64,000 nt of DNA, taken from assembly GCA_038233075.1 (NCBI GenBank), contig JBBSMQ010000006.1:85579-149578 (forward strand), in the 5' to 3' direction. Source of the DNA: Iamia sp038233075 (GTDB lineage: Bacteria; Actinomycetota; Acidimicrobiia; Acidimicrobiales; Iamiaceae). A model generated the notes under the pieces. The model was not told where the DNA came from, did not search any database, and worked only from the letters and a program-made list of their open reading frames with translations. Shown here in pieces: positions 49,971 through 62,841 of this stretch. Positions within the stretch are counted from its first letter, which is position 1. Every line of letters starts with the position of its first letter. Position numbers and translations under genes: made by a program.

Positions 49971-51947
49971 GTGGACGGTCGCCGACTGCTCGCGGGCCTC
50001 GATGGCGACCAGCGCCGAGCCGTCACCGACCCGGGGCAGCCGCTCTGCATCCTGGCCGGCGCCGGATCGGGCAAGACGCGGGTCCTGACCCGTCGGATCG
50101 CCCACCGGACCCTGGAGGGCTCGGCCGAGCCCCGCCACGTGCTGGCCCTCACCATCACCCGCAAGGCCGCGACCGAGATGGGTGACCGCGTCGCCATGCT
50201 CGGACTGCGGGACCGACCCAACGTGGGCACCTTCCACTCCGTCGCCTGGGCTCAGCTGCGCACCCTCTGGACCGACCGCGGCCGGCCCGTCCCCGACCTC
50301 CTGGACAGCAAGGTGCGCGTCCTGCGATCGCTGCCCGGTCGCGCCCTGCCCGCCGGCGAGCTGGCCACCGAGATCGAGTGGGCCCGCGCCCGCCAGGTGC
50401 CGCCCGACGGCTACGCCGCCGCCGCGCACCAGCAGGACCGGCGCGTGGGCGCCTCCTTCGACCAGGTCGCGACCGCCTACGCCGCGTACGAGGAGGAGAA
50501 GCGCCGACGGGGGGTGGTCGACTTCGACGACATCCTGACCCGCTGCGCCGAGGCCCTGGAGTCCGACACCGCCTTCGCCGCCGCCCAGCGGTGGCGGTTC
50601 CGCCACCTCTTCGTCGACGAGTTCCAGGACGTGAACCCACTGCAGCACCGCCTGCTCGAGGCCTGGCGGGGCGACCGCGACGACCTCTGCGTGGTCGGGG
50701 ATCCGCGCCAGGCCATCTACCGCTGGAACGGTGCTGACGCCGGCTACCTCACCGGCTTCACCCGCCACCACCCGGGGGCCACCGTGGTGGAGCTGACCGG
50801 CAACTACCGCTCCACCCCCCAGATCCTCCACCTGGCCGGGTCGGTCCTCGGCCCCGGGCCCTCTCGCCTCGTCCCCCACCGCCCCGCCGGCCGGGTCCCC
50901 ACCATCACGGACTACGCCGACGACCAGGACGAGGCCCGGGGCATCGCCACCGCGGTCCGCCTGGCCCACGCCCCGGGGACCCGCTGGGACCGCCAGGCCG
51001 TGCTGGTCCGCACCAACGGCCAGATGGACCTGGTCGAGGAGGCCCTCCTCTCGGCGCACATCCCCGTGCGCCGACGGGGGGTCGATCCGCTCCTGGCCCG
51101 ACCGGCCGTGCGCGATGCGCTGCGTCTGCTCACCGCGGGACCGGCGCGACCGCTGCGCATGGCCCTGGCCGACCTCCAGGGCCTGGTGGCCGACGCCGAC
51201 GAGGCCGGAGCCACCACCCGGGCCGACGACCTCGTCGCCCTGCTGCGCCTGGGCCGGGACCTCGACCGGGCCGACCCGGCGGCGCCGACGTCGGCCCTCC
51301 GCGGCTGGATCAGCCACGCCGTGGGCGCCGACGGCCCGGGACGCCAGGGTGACGCGGTGGACGTGGTGACGTTCCACGCGGCCAAGGGCCTGGAGTGGCC
51401 GATCGTCCACGTCGCCGGTCTGGAGGACGGCTACGTCCCCATCAGCCACGCCCGCACCCCCGAGGCCGAGGCGGAGGAGCGACGCCTGCTCCACGTGGCC
51501 CTGACCCGGGCCGAGGACGTGCTCCGGCTGTCGTGGGCGCAGTGCCGCACCCTGCGCGACCGACCCGTCCGTCGCCGTCCCTCGCCCTACCTGGTCACCC
51601 TCGAAGAGGCGCGGACCGTCCTCGATGCGGCGAGCCGACCATCGGATCCGGAGCCGGGGTTGGCCCAGGCTCGGAGCGCGCTGGCCGGAACCGCGACGCC
51701 CGACGGACCTCGCCTCCGGCTCGTCGCCCTGAGGGAGTGGCGGGCGCGGGCCGCCCGTCGGGTCGGCGTCCCCCCAACGGTCGTGGTGAGCGACCGCATC
51801 CTGGCCGAGGTGGCCCGACGGGACCCGGTCGACGAGGAGGAGCTCGCCACAGTGCGGGGCATGGGGCCCATGACCGTCGATGCTCACGGCGCCGCGCTGC
51901 TCCAGGTCCTCCGGGAGCAGGCGAGCCCACACGAGGTCCGCCCATGA
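49971..51947 (+). CDS. UvrD/Rep-family SF1A DNA helicase with HRDC domain (UvrD2-like)
   Basis: A 658-aa ATP-dependent helicase. Motifs in order: Q/I (LDGDQRRAV, ILAGAGSGKTRVLTRRI), Ia (LTITRKAATEM), II (LFVDEFQDVNPLQHRLL), III (VVGDPRQAIYRWNGAD), IV (LTGNYRSTPQIL), V (VTFHAAKGLEWPIVHV) and VI (RRLLHVALTRAED). A C-terminal HRDC domain (LREWRARAARRVGVPPTVVV then VRGMGPMTVDAHG) ends the protein. Mycobacterial UvrD2 has the same order but carries an extra tetracysteine domain after HRDC, which is missing here. Likely a DNA repair helicase. Confidence 0.92.
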   Translation: MDGRRLLAGLDGDQRRAVTDPGQPLCILAGAGSGKTRVLTRRIAHRTLEGSAEPRHVLALTITRKAATEMGDRVAMLGLRDRPNVGTFHSVAWAQLRTLWTDRGRPVPDLLDSKVRVLRSLPGRALPAGELATEIEWARARQVPPDGYAAAAHQQDRRVGASFDQVATAYAAYEEEKRRRGVVDFDDILTRCAEALESDTAFAAAQRWRFRHLFVDEFQDVNPLQHRLLEAWRGDRDDLCVVGDPRQAIYRWNGADAGYLTGFTRHHPGATVVELTGNYRSTPQILHLAGSVLGPGPSRLVPHRPAGRVPTITDYADDQDEARGIATAVRLAHAPGTRWDRQAVLVRTNGQMDLVEEALLSAHIPVRRRGVDPLLARPAVRDALRLLTAGPARPLRMALADLQGLVADADEAGATTRADDLVALLRLGRDLDRADPAAPTSALRGWISHAVGADGPGRQGDAVDVVTFHAAKGLEWPIVHVAGLEDGYVPISHARTPEAEAEERRLLHVALTRAEDVLRLSWAQCRTLRDRPVRRRPSPYLVTLEEARTVLDAASRPSDPEPGLAQARSALAGTATPDGPRLRLVALREWRARAARRVGVPPTVVVSDRILAEVARRDPVDEEELATVRGMGPMTVDAHGAALLQVLREQASPHEVRP

Positions 51948-51998
51948 CCCATCCTGGGCCCGTGATCAGAGTCTCGACCCGACCCCGCAGGAGGCTGC

Positions 51999-52487
51999 GT
52001 GCACTTCGACGTGACCCACACCATCGCCGCCCCCGCCGACGAGGTGGCCGCCGCCTACGCCAGCGCCGAGCTCTACGAGGAGCTGTCGGGCTCGGAGAAG
52101 CTCGGGCCGCCGGACGTCCTCAGCCGGGAACAGGACGGCAACATCGTGACCCTGCGCATCCGCTATCAGTTCATCGCCGACCTGTCCGCCGCGGTCACCG
52201 CCGTCGTCGACCCGAACAAGCTCACGTGGGTCGAGCAGTCGGTCCACGACCTCGACGCCCTGTCGGTGGCGGTCCGCCTCCACCCCGACCACTACGCCGA
52301 CCGACTGCGCTGCTCGGGGACCTACCGCTACGAGGCCAAGGGCAACGACACCGTGAGGCACATCGAGGGTGACCTCAAGGTCAAGGCCATGCTCGTCTCC
52401 GGCGCGGTGGAGAAGGCCATCGTCTCGGGTCTGCGCGAGCACCTCAACGTGGAGGGCGAGGCCGTCGAGGCCTACCTGACGGGCTGA
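51999..52487 (+). CDS. DUF2505-family protein
   Basis: A 162-aa protein with a START/SRPBCC-like fold suggested by its length and pattern (MHFDVTHTIAAPADEVAAAY at the start, VKAMLVSGAVEKAIVSGLRE helix at the end). It matches the actinobacterial DUF2505 family of unknown function. The GTG start follows a strong GCAGGAGG (5 nt spacing). It is 52 nt downstream of the helicase gene and converges on the thioesterase gene with only 1 nt between the stops. Confidence 0.75.
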   Translation: MHFDVTHTIAAPADEVAAAYASAELYEELSGSEKLGPPDVLSREQDGNIVTLRIRYQFIADLSAAVTAVVDPNKLTWVEQSVHDLDALSVAVRLHPDHYADRLRCSGTYRYEAKGNDTVRHIEGDLKVKAMLVSGAVEKAIVSGLREHLNVEGEAVEAYLTG

Positions 52488-52488
52488 G

Positions 52489-53202
52489 TCAGCCGTCGGG
52501 GGCGATGCGGCGGTTGAAGCCCTCGGCCAGGGTGCGGAACTTGTCGGCGTCGATGGTGACGAAGAGGCCCTCGGCCTCGGCGGTGACCTGGTCACCGTCC
52601 AGGACACGGCCGGCGGTGTAGATCTTGCGTCCGTCGCGGTGGGAGTACCGGCCCTCGAACACGAGGGGGGCATGCAACGGGGTCGGCCGCCGGTAGTTCA
52701 CCGTCAGGCGCGCCGTCATGCCCGGTGCGCCCGAGTAGGTCTGGGCGGTGCCCAGCACCTCGTCGAAGGCGGCGGCCACGAAGCCGCCGTGGACGCAGCC
52801 GGGCGGGCCCTCGTAGACCGATCCGAACGTGACCCGTCCGATGATGACGTCGGGGCCGACCTCGACGTGGATGGGTGGGGAGAGCGGGTTGGCCAGCCCG
52901 ATCAGCGGCGAGTGGTCGAAGAAGGGCTCGATGGCGCCGCCCGACATGGCGGTCTCGGCCACGCCCTCGTAGGTGCTGCGCGGCCGTTCGTGGTGGAACC
53001 GGTCAGCCAGCGCCTCGAGCTCCTCGGCCACGGTGACGAGGTCGTCGGGATCGACCTCGGTGCCCACCAGATCCTCCATGAGGGCTCGGTTGGCGCTGGC
53101 GATGCGGCGGAGCGTGGCGCGCCGGGGCGAGAGGTCCTCGTCGGACTGGGAGCGCACCCGCGGGGAGGCGAGCAGGGGCGGTGTGGTCTGGTCGTCGTCC
53201 AC
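52489..53202 (-). CDS. PaaI-family hotdog thioesterase
   Basis: A 237-aa acyl-CoA thioesterase-like protein. The hotdog core holds GCVHGGFVAAAFDEVLGTAQ, the usual HGG motif with downstream acidic residue, and LTVNYRRPTPLHAPLVFEGR. The N-terminal 90 residues (helical) precede the fold. The GTG at 53202 is preferred over 53232 because TAGGAG lies just upstream and it avoids overlap with xth. It is 7 nt downstream of xth, so the two form one transcript. Substrate unknown. Confidence 0.82.
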   Translation of the reverse strand: MDDDQTTPPLLASPRVRSQSDEDLSPRRATLRRIASANRALMEDLVGTEVDPDDLVTVAEELEALADRFHHERPRSTYEGVAETAMSGGAIEPFFDHSPLIGLANPLSPPIHVEVGPDVIIGRVTFGSVYEGPPGCVHGGFVAAAFDEVLGTAQTYSGAPGMTARLTVNYRRPTPLHAPLVFEGRYSHRDGRKIYTAGRVLDGDQVTAEAEGLFVTIDADKFRTLAEGFNRRIAPDG

Positions 53203-53209
53203 GGGACTC

Positions 53210-53992
53210 CTACGGCTGGTACTGGTCGACATCGATCAGCACCGGGGCGTGGTCACTGGGCTGGCTGCCCTTGCGGGCCTGGCGATCGATGAGGGCGAAG
53301 CTCACCACATCGGCGACGGGAGCCGAGGCGAGCAGGAGGTCGATCCGCATGCCCTTGCGCTTGTGGAAGTTCCCGGCCCGGTAGTCCCACCAGGAGAACA
53401 GCCCGGGCTCGTCGTGCACGCGTCGGAACGTGTCCACCAGTCCCCACTCGAGCAGGGCGTCGAGCGCCGCTCGCTCCGGCGGGCTCACGTGGGTGGCGCC
53501 CTCGAACGCAGCCGGGTCCCAGACGTCGTCGTCGGCGGGTGCGATGTTCCAGTCGCCGGCGATCACCAGCGCCTCGGAGGGATCGTGGTCGGCGACGAGC
53601 CGCGCCCGCAGGCGCTCGAGCCACTCCAGCTTGTAGCGGTAGTGGTCGTCGTCGAGGGCACGGCCGTTGGGGACGTACGCACTGGCCACCCGCACCCCGC
53701 CGCAGGTGGCCCAGACCAGGCGAGCCTGGGGGTCAGGCTCCTCGTCGTCGCCGAAGCCGGCGACCACGTCCTCGAGACCGACCCGACTCAGGACCGCGAC
53801 GCCGTTCCAGCGACCCTCGCCGTGGTGGGCCGACTCGTAGCCGAGCCCCTCGAAGGCAAGGGCCGGGAAGGTGCTGTTGGCCAGCTTGGTCTCCTGCAGG
53901 CAGAGCACGTCAGGACGGGCGTAGCCGAGCCACTCTTCCACCCTCGGGAGGCGGGCCTTCAACGAGTTCACGTTCCAGGTCGCGATGCGCAC
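53210..53992 (-). CDS. xth: Exodeoxyribonuclease III
   Basis: AP endonuclease and 3'-5' exonuclease of base-excision repair. The 260-aa protein has the EEP-fold motifs RIATWNVNSLKARLPRVEEW, DVLCLQETKL, AGDWNIAPADDDVWDP (catalytic DxN), GLVDTFRRVH, RIDLLLAS and SQPSDHAPVLIDV. The GTG at 53992 is 7 nt from a TATCGT box. Followed closely by the thioesterase gene. Confidence 0.95.
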   Translation of the reverse strand: MRIATWNVNSLKARLPRVEEWLGYARPDVLCLQETKLANSTFPALAFEGLGYESAHHGEGRWNGVAVLSRVGLEDVVAGFGDDEEPDPQARLVWATCGGVRVASAYVPNGRALDDDHYRYKLEWLERLRARLVADHDPSEALVIAGDWNIAPADDDVWDPAAFEGATHVSPPERAALDALLEWGLVDTFRRVHDEPGLFSWWDYRAGNFHKRKGMRIDLLLASAPVADVVSFALIDRQARKGSQPSDHAPVLIDVDQYQP

Positions 53993-53999
53993 CCAGACG

Positions 54000-54005
54000 A
54001 CGATA
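54000..54005 (-). promoter_or_regulatory. -10 box of leaderless xth promoter
   Basis: TATCGT lies 7 nt before the xth GTG. Confidence 0.45.
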
Positions 54006-54079
54006 GGGCGATGTGCTCGACTCCCCTGACGGGGGCCGCGGAGGAAGGGCTCGACCCTCCCCGCACGCTCGTCGGGCGA

Positions 54080-55543
54080 TCAGCCCCGCTTCTTGGCGGC
54101 TGCCTTCTTGGCGGGCGCCTTCTTCTTGGCCGGCGCCTTCTTCGCGGCCGCCTTCTTCTTGGCCGGCGCCTTCTTCGCGGCCGCCTTCTTCTTGGCCGGC
54201 GCCTTCTTCGCCGGGGCCTTCTTGGCCGGCGCCTTCTTCGCCGGGGCCTTCTTGGCCGCCGCCTTCTTCTTGACCGGCGCCTTCTTCGCCGGGGCCTTCT
54301 TCGCCGGCGCCTTCTTCGCCGGCGCCTTCTTGGCCGCCGCCTTCTTCTTCGCCGGCGCCTTCTTGGCCGCCGCCTTCTTGGTCGCGGCCTTCTTCTTGGC
54401 GGGTGCCATGGGGGTTGCCTCCTGGGCAGGGGTCGGTTCGCTGACGGCGCTACTCGTCGCCTCGTGACCTGGTACGGCCAGGTCGATGCTCCGTCGCGGC
54501 GCGTCGAACGCATCCACGACGAAGGTCCGTGACTCCCCCACGGTGAGCACCTCGCGGGCGCTTCGGGGCGGGGGGTCGGCCATCGAGCGCAACGGCACGT
54601 AGCACTGCGCATCGCCGACGGCCACGTAGGCACCGTGGGAGGAGAACCGGTCGACGACCGCCTCGACCACGCTTCCGACGGGGTGCTCGCTCACAAAGGT
54701 CACGAAGGGGGCCGGCTCGTTGATCGTCTCCGGCGCCTGGGACCTGGTCCCGGGCTTGGACTGGGGCTCGGCCTTGGACCGGGTCCTCGGCTTGGACTTG
54801 GGCTCGGCCTGGGGCTGGGCCTTGGAGCCCCGGCGGGATCGACGCTTCGCCGAGCTCTTGTCGGATGTGTCCGTGGTGCTCGAGCCGCCGGGGCTGGCCT
54901 CCTTGGCGGCCAGCTCCTGCGCGACCTCGGCCGCCAGGGCGTCGCCCTCAGCCTTCTTGGTCCGGCCGCCCTTGGGGCGCGCCGGGCTCGAGCCGGCGCG
55001 GCGCGCCGCCACCTCAGCCTCGACCGCCTTGGCCTCCTCCGCCTTCTGCGCCTTGGTCGGTCGGCCCTTGCCGCCACGCCCCGACCGCTGGGACCGGCGG
55101 CTGACCGGGCCTCGAACCGGGGAGCGCACGACGAAGACCCAGCCGACCCCGTCGACGGGCTTGCCCCCGATCAGGCGACCCTCGTCGAAGACCCAGGGGT
55201 ACTCTCCGTGGAACTCCTGGAACGAGTCGTTGGACAGGATGGTGGCCGAGGCCTTGTGGGCGATGGCGAGCACGAAGGCGTCACCCCGTCCGACTGCGCC
55301 TGCGGGCGGGGCGACCAGATCGCCGTCGAGGATGGCCTGTTCGTAGGCCGGCTTCTCCGAGGAATCGATGCGATGGGCGAAGGTCGCGTCGACGACCGCG
55401 GTGATCCGCGCTCCCGGGTACTCGTCGAGGAAGGCCCGCACCGCCTCGTCGAGCTGGGCCAGGCTGGGCAGCGAGCGGCCCTCGGTGGCGATGTTGGACC
55501 CGTCGACGATGACGTGGTCGCGGATGGCGTTGGCATCGGGCAT
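54080..55543 (-). CDS. Regnase-like (Zc3h12a-type) RNase domain fused to S1 domain and histone-H1-like tail
   Basis: A 487-aa three-part protein. Residues 1 to about 140 form a PIN/NYN-like domain of the RNase_Zc3h12a type: Asp14 in VIVDGSNIAT, Asp52 in VVDATFAH, Asp88 in GRGDAFVLAIAHKA, Asp106 in TILSNDSFQEF, and DEGRLIGG. These acidic residues fit the metal site of Regnase nucleases. A Lys/Ala/Ser-rich linker follows. Residues about 288-357 resemble an S1 RNA-binding fold (VGSVVEAVVDRFSSHGAYVA to RRSIDLAVPG). Residues about 380-487 are PAKKA-type repeats like histone H1 and actinobacterial HU tails. The predicted role is RNA cleavage or decay near nucleoid or ribosomes; no such fusion is familiar to me. 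Confidence 0.75.
   Translation of the reverse strand: MPDANAIRDHVIVDGSNIATEGRSLPSLAQLDEAVRAFLDEYPGARITAVVDATFAHRIDSSEKPAYEQAILDGDLVAPPAGAVGRGDAFVLAIAHKASATILSNDSFQEFHGEYPWVFDEGRLIGGKPVDGVGWVFVVRSPVRGPVSRRSQRSGRGGKGRPTKAQKAEEAKAVEAEVAARRAGSSPARPKGGRTKKAEGDALAAEVAQELAAKEASPGGSSTTDTSDKSSAKRRSRRGSKAQPQAEPKSKPRTRSKAEPQSKPGTRSQAPETINEPAPFVTFVSEHPVGSVVEAVVDRFSSHGAYVAVGDAQCYVPLRSMADPPPRSAREVLTVGESRTFVVDAFDAPRRSIDLAVPGHEATSSAVSEPTPAQEATPMAPAKKKAATKKAAAKKAPAKKKAAAKKAPAKKAPAKKAPAKKAPVKKKAAAKKAPAKKAPAKKAPAKKAPAKKKAAAKKAPAKKKAAAKKAPAKKKAPAKKAAAKKRG
54090..54405 (-). repeat. PAKKA-type coding repeat in the RNase-S1 fusion gene
   Basis: Dozens of GCCGGCGCCTTCTTC-like 15-mers (plus-strand sense) encode Pro-Ala-Lys-Lys-Ala/Lys units for about 105 residues. 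The nucleotide repeat is nearly uniform, suggesting recent expansion or concerted evolution. Confidence 0.85.
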
Positions 55544-55624
55544 GTCGGGTCAGAGTCAACTACGCCCGTCAAGGGCGGACGCGGATGGAGCCACCCGGAC
55601 GCGCCAGGCCCATGTGCGCTTGGG

Positions 55625-55630
55625 TAGATT
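55625..55630 (+). promoter_or_regulatory. -10 box of the M20 peptidase gene
   Basis: TAGATT lies 6 nt before the GTG at 55637. Confidence 0.45.
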
Positions 55631-55636
55631 CGGTCC

Positions 55637-56986
55637 GTGGCCACCTCCCTCGATGATCCCACGGCAGAGGTCACCGACCTCCTCCAGCACCTGATCCGCA
55701 ACCGTTGCGTCAACGACGGATCGGTGGGCTCCGGCGGGGAGACCCGCTCGGTCGACACCCTGCGCAGCCACCTCGCAGGCGCGGCGCTCGACGTCCAGGT
55801 CTACGAGCCCCAGCCGGGACGTCAGAGCCTCATCACCCGCATCGAGGGCCGTGATCCCTCGGCGCCGACGCTCACCCTCCTCGGCCACCTCGACGTTGTC
55901 CCGGTCAACGAGGACCGCTGGCAGCGCGACCCCTTCGGTGGAGAGCTGGTCGACGGTGAGGTGTGGGGCCGGGGCGCGGTCGACATGCTGAACCTCACCT
56001 CGTCGATGGCCGTGGCCGTCCGTCGCCTCGCCGCCCGGGGCTGGCGCCCCGACGGCACGCTGGTCTTCGCGGCCGTGGCCGACGAGGAGGCCGCCGGCAC
56101 CTGGGGCGCCCGGCACCTGGCCGACCACGAGCTCGACGCGGTGCGCTCGGACTACGTGCTCACCGAGTCCGGCGGCATCCCCATGACGAGCCCGGCCGGC
56201 ACCAAGATCCCGGTGATGGTCGGGGAGAAGGGCTGCTACTGGTGTCGCATCACCGTCCGCGGCACGGCCGGGCACGGGTCCCAGCCCTACAAGTCCGACA
56301 ATGCGCTGGTGAAGGCGGCTGAGGTCGTGCGTCGCATCGCCCACCACCGTCCCGAGGCCCAGATCGGCGAGGTGTGGCGGCGGTACCTCGCGTCCATGGG
56401 TCTGCCCGAGGAGGCCACCGCTCCGCTGCTCGACCCCGAGCGCATCGACGGCCGTCTCGAGGACCTGCCCCTCGGCGCCGCCCGACTGTTCCACGCCTGC
56501 ACCCACACCACCATGAGCCCCAACATCGCCCACGGCGGGTCGAAGGTGAACACCATCCCCGACGAGGTCACCCTCGAGGTCGACGTGCGCACCCTTCCCG
56601 GCCAGGGCCGCGATGCCGTCGAGGCCGTGCTGCTCGAGGCCGTGGGCGACCTGCGTGACGAGGTCGAGATCGAGCCGGCCGTGTTCGACCCCGCCACGGA
56701 GTCACCCATCGATTCACCGCTGTGGGACACCCTGGCGCGGGTCGCAGGTCGATTCTACGAGGACAGCCAGAACGTCCCCATGCTCATCGCCGGGGCCACC
56801 GACGCCCGCTTCTTCCGACGCCTCGGCGCCACCGCCTACGGCTTCGGCCTGTTCAGCCGCCACCTGCGCTTCGAGGACTACGGCCGCATGTTCCACGGCG
56901 ACGACGAGCGGGTCGATGTGGAGTCGCTGCGCCTCTCCACCGAGATGTGGGAGGCGGTCGCGGTCGACCTCCTGGGCGGCGCATGA
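55637..56986 (+). CDS. M20/M25/M40-family metallopeptidase
   Basis: A 449-aa di-zinc hydrolase. Metal and catalytic sites are visible: LLGHLDVVPVNEDRW (His and Asp), WGRGAVDML (bridging Asp), ADEEAAG (catalytic Glu and ligand), VLTESGG (ligand) and a C-terminal His in GRMFHGDDERV. A lid dimerisation domain with GTAGHGSQPYKSDNAL sits in the middle. Predicted to release amino or acyl groups from peptides or N-acylated compounds. The GTG start is leaderless. Its stop overlaps the downstream HAD gene (ATGA). Confidence 0.88.
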   Translation: MATSLDDPTAEVTDLLQHLIRNRCVNDGSVGSGGETRSVDTLRSHLAGAALDVQVYEPQPGRQSLITRIEGRDPSAPTLTLLGHLDVVPVNEDRWQRDPFGGELVDGEVWGRGAVDMLNLTSSMAVAVRRLAARGWRPDGTLVFAAVADEEAAGTWGARHLADHELDAVRSDYVLTESGGIPMTSPAGTKIPVMVGEKGCYWCRITVRGTAGHGSQPYKSDNALVKAAEVVRRIAHHRPEAQIGEVWRRYLASMGLPEEATAPLLDPERIDGRLEDLPLGAARLFHACTHTTMSPNIAHGGSKVNTIPDEVTLEVDVRTLPGQGRDAVEAVLLEAVGDLRDEVEIEPAVFDPATESPIDSPLWDTLARVAGRFYEDSQNVPMLIAGATDARFFRRLGATAYGFGLFSRHLRFEDYGRMFHGDDERVDVESLRLSTEMWEAVAVDLLGGA

Positions 56987-57648
56987 CCGACGACACCCCC
57001 GTCCGTGCCGCCCTGTTCGACTTCGGGGGGGTCATCCTCACCAGCCCGTTCGAGGCCTTCGCCCACTACGAGGCCGCCCACGGGCTCCCTGACGGTTTCC
57101 TCCGCAAGGTCAACGCCACCGACCCCGACACCAATGCGTGGGCCCGGCTCGAGCGCAACGAGGTGGGCATGGAGGAGTTCTGCGCCCTCTTCGAGGAGGA
57201 GGCTCGCGCCCTCGGCGGTGACGTGGTGGCCGCCGATGTGGTCGGCCTGCTGCGGGGAGCGCTGCGCCCGGTCATGGTCGAGGCCGTCCGCCGGTGTGCG
57301 GCACGGCTCAGGACGGCGCTGCTGACCAACAACGTGGTCGCCATGCAGGCCGACGCCATGGTCGACGGCCCCGGGGTGTCGGGCGACGGCGACCCGCGCG
57401 TCGAGGTGCTGAGCCTGTTCGACGTGATCATCGAGTCCTCGGTCGTGGGGGTGCGCAAGCCCGATCCGGCCTTCTACCAGCGGGCCTGCACGGAGCTGGG
57501 CATCGAGGCCGCCGAGGCGGTGTTCCTCGACGACCTGGGCGTGAACCTGAAGCCGGCCCGGGCCATGGGCATGACCACCATCAAGGTCGATGATCCCGAC
57601 GTCGCCATCGCCGAGCTCGAGGCCGTCGTCGGCTTCCCCCTCCGCTGA
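56983..57648 (+). CDS. HAD-superfamily hydrolase (subclass IA)
   Basis: A 221-aa phosphatase-like protein. Motif I is DFGGVILTS (nucleophile Asp, with Gly at the usual second Asp, as in the sEH-N/YihX group), motif II is LLTNNV, motif III KPDPAFYQRA, and motif IV FLDDLGVNLKPARAMGM. It is translationally coupled to the M20 peptidase, hinting at a shared catabolic or detoxification role. The substrate is unknown. Confidence 0.85.
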   Translation: MTDDTPVRAALFDFGGVILTSPFEAFAHYEAAHGLPDGFLRKVNATDPDTNAWARLERNEVGMEEFCALFEEEARALGGDVVAADVVGLLRGALRPVMVEAVRRCAARLRTALLTNNVVAMQADAMVDGPGVSGDGDPRVEVLSLFDVIIESSVVGVRKPDPAFYQRACTELGIEAAEAVFLDDLGVNLKPARAMGMTTIKVDDPDVAIAELEAVVGFPLR

Positions 57649-57764
57649 CCGAACCCCGGCCACGCACCGGAAGCAGCGACCAGACACGACCTTCCAGGGG
57701 CGGGAACGGTCGCCGGTTCGCAGCAGTTCGGCCGTCGCTCCGGCCGCATCGCCCTCGCGCCGGG

Positions 57765-58715
57765 TCAGCCGAGGGGGGCGGGAGGGGCCACCGGCGCGAT
57801 GTCGAAGACCCGGGCCGCGTTGGTGCGCAGGAACGCAGCCCAGACGTGTCGCGGAACCCGACGGCGGGAAGCTCGGAGAAGATGCGGTCGAGGGTCAGGC
57901 CCGAGGCGTAGTAGCCGGCGTAGAGGACCTTCTCGGCACCCCGCGTGTTGGCAAAGGTGATGATGTCGTCGGGGTAGTACTTCGGGCGAAGGCGCTGGTG
58001 GAGTAGTGCAGCCCCGGGTACTTGAGCAGCAGCTTCACCATCAGCTCGGTCCAGGGCTCGGCGCCGTGGCGCACGACCACGGTGAGCTCGGGCCAGGCCC
58101 AGCACACCTCGTCGAGCAGGATCGGCAGCTGGGCGCCATCGGGATGCGAGGCCCCGGGACCCCGGCGTAGACGATGATCGGGCGGCCGACCTCGATGCAC
58201 TTGGCGTAGATGGGCCACATCCGCCGGTCGTCGAGCGGCACCTGGGGGATGAGACCGGTCCCCCACACGTGCACGGCCTTGAGCGAGTCGCCCCACTCCT
58301 CCACCGCGCCGTCGATGGCCCGGAGAGCCCTCATGCCCTCGTTGGGATCGACGTTCAGCATCCCGGCGAAGTGCTGAGGCATCTCCCGGACGGCGCGCTG
58401 GGAGTGCTCGTTCTCGTGAACACCGACGAGGAAGGTCGAGATGCGGTGCTTGGCCATCTCCCCCAGCACGACCTGGACGGGGTCGTCGACCTCGTCGTCG
58501 GCGTACTGGGGCACCCCCTTGAACATGTACTCGGCCGGCATCTCCATGGCCCTGGTGCCCTCATCGCCGGCCAGGGTGCGGATGCGCTCGTACTTGGCAG
58601 CCTGCTTGGCCCGGGTGTCGGGCATGGCCAGGAAGGTGTCGATGACGCCATCGGCCCGGGCCTGCTCGAAGGCGGAGGGCGATGTGTCGATGGGGTCTTT
58701 GGCCGTGTCGCTCAC
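57765..58715 (-). pseudogene. Amidohydrolase-family protein (PF04909-type) with three frameshifts
   Basis: The N-terminal part (GTG 58715 to about 58155) encodes AFEQARADGVIDTFLAMPD, GMLNVDPNEGMRALRAI and RRMWPIYAKCIEVGRPIIVY. The rest of the family continues in other frames: LPILLDEVCWAWPELTVVVR then HGAEPWTELMVKLLLKYPGL to LHYSTSAFA, next KYYPDDIITFANTRGAEKVL to FSELPAVGFRD, then HVWAAFLRTNAARVFDIAP and a stop at 57765. One missing base each at 58152-58155, 57984-57986 and near 57848 would restore a 317-residue enzyme. Each site is in a short run of identical bases. Conserved residues are otherwise kept. Either locally poor sequence or fresh decay. Confidence 0.82.
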
Positions 58716-58771
58716 GCCGGCGACCCTACCCGGCACTGGAACAGGTTCTAGTTGTGCCCCTCCGAGGCTCG

Positions 58772-62746
<3,975 letters not shown>

Positions 62747-62754
62747 CGACCCCG

Positions 62755-62760
62755 ATCCTA
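62755..62760 (-). promoter_or_regulatory. -10 box of leaderless kgd promoter
   Basis: TAGGAT lies 8 nt before the kgd ATG, in the intergenic space shared with the divergent carbonic anhydrase gene. Confidence 0.5.
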
Positions 62761-62841
62761 CCGATCAGCCCCCGCCCTTCCGGGGCCGCGCTCGCCGTCT
62801 GGGGATTTCACCGGCGACCGGCCACCGGCGATGCTGGCGAC

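Noticed and set aside
54090..54405. Plus-strand frame rich in Ala/Phe/Leu as a membrane protein
   Set aside because: It is the complement of the PAKKA-encoding repeat; AAG codons read as CTT give artificial hydrophobicity.
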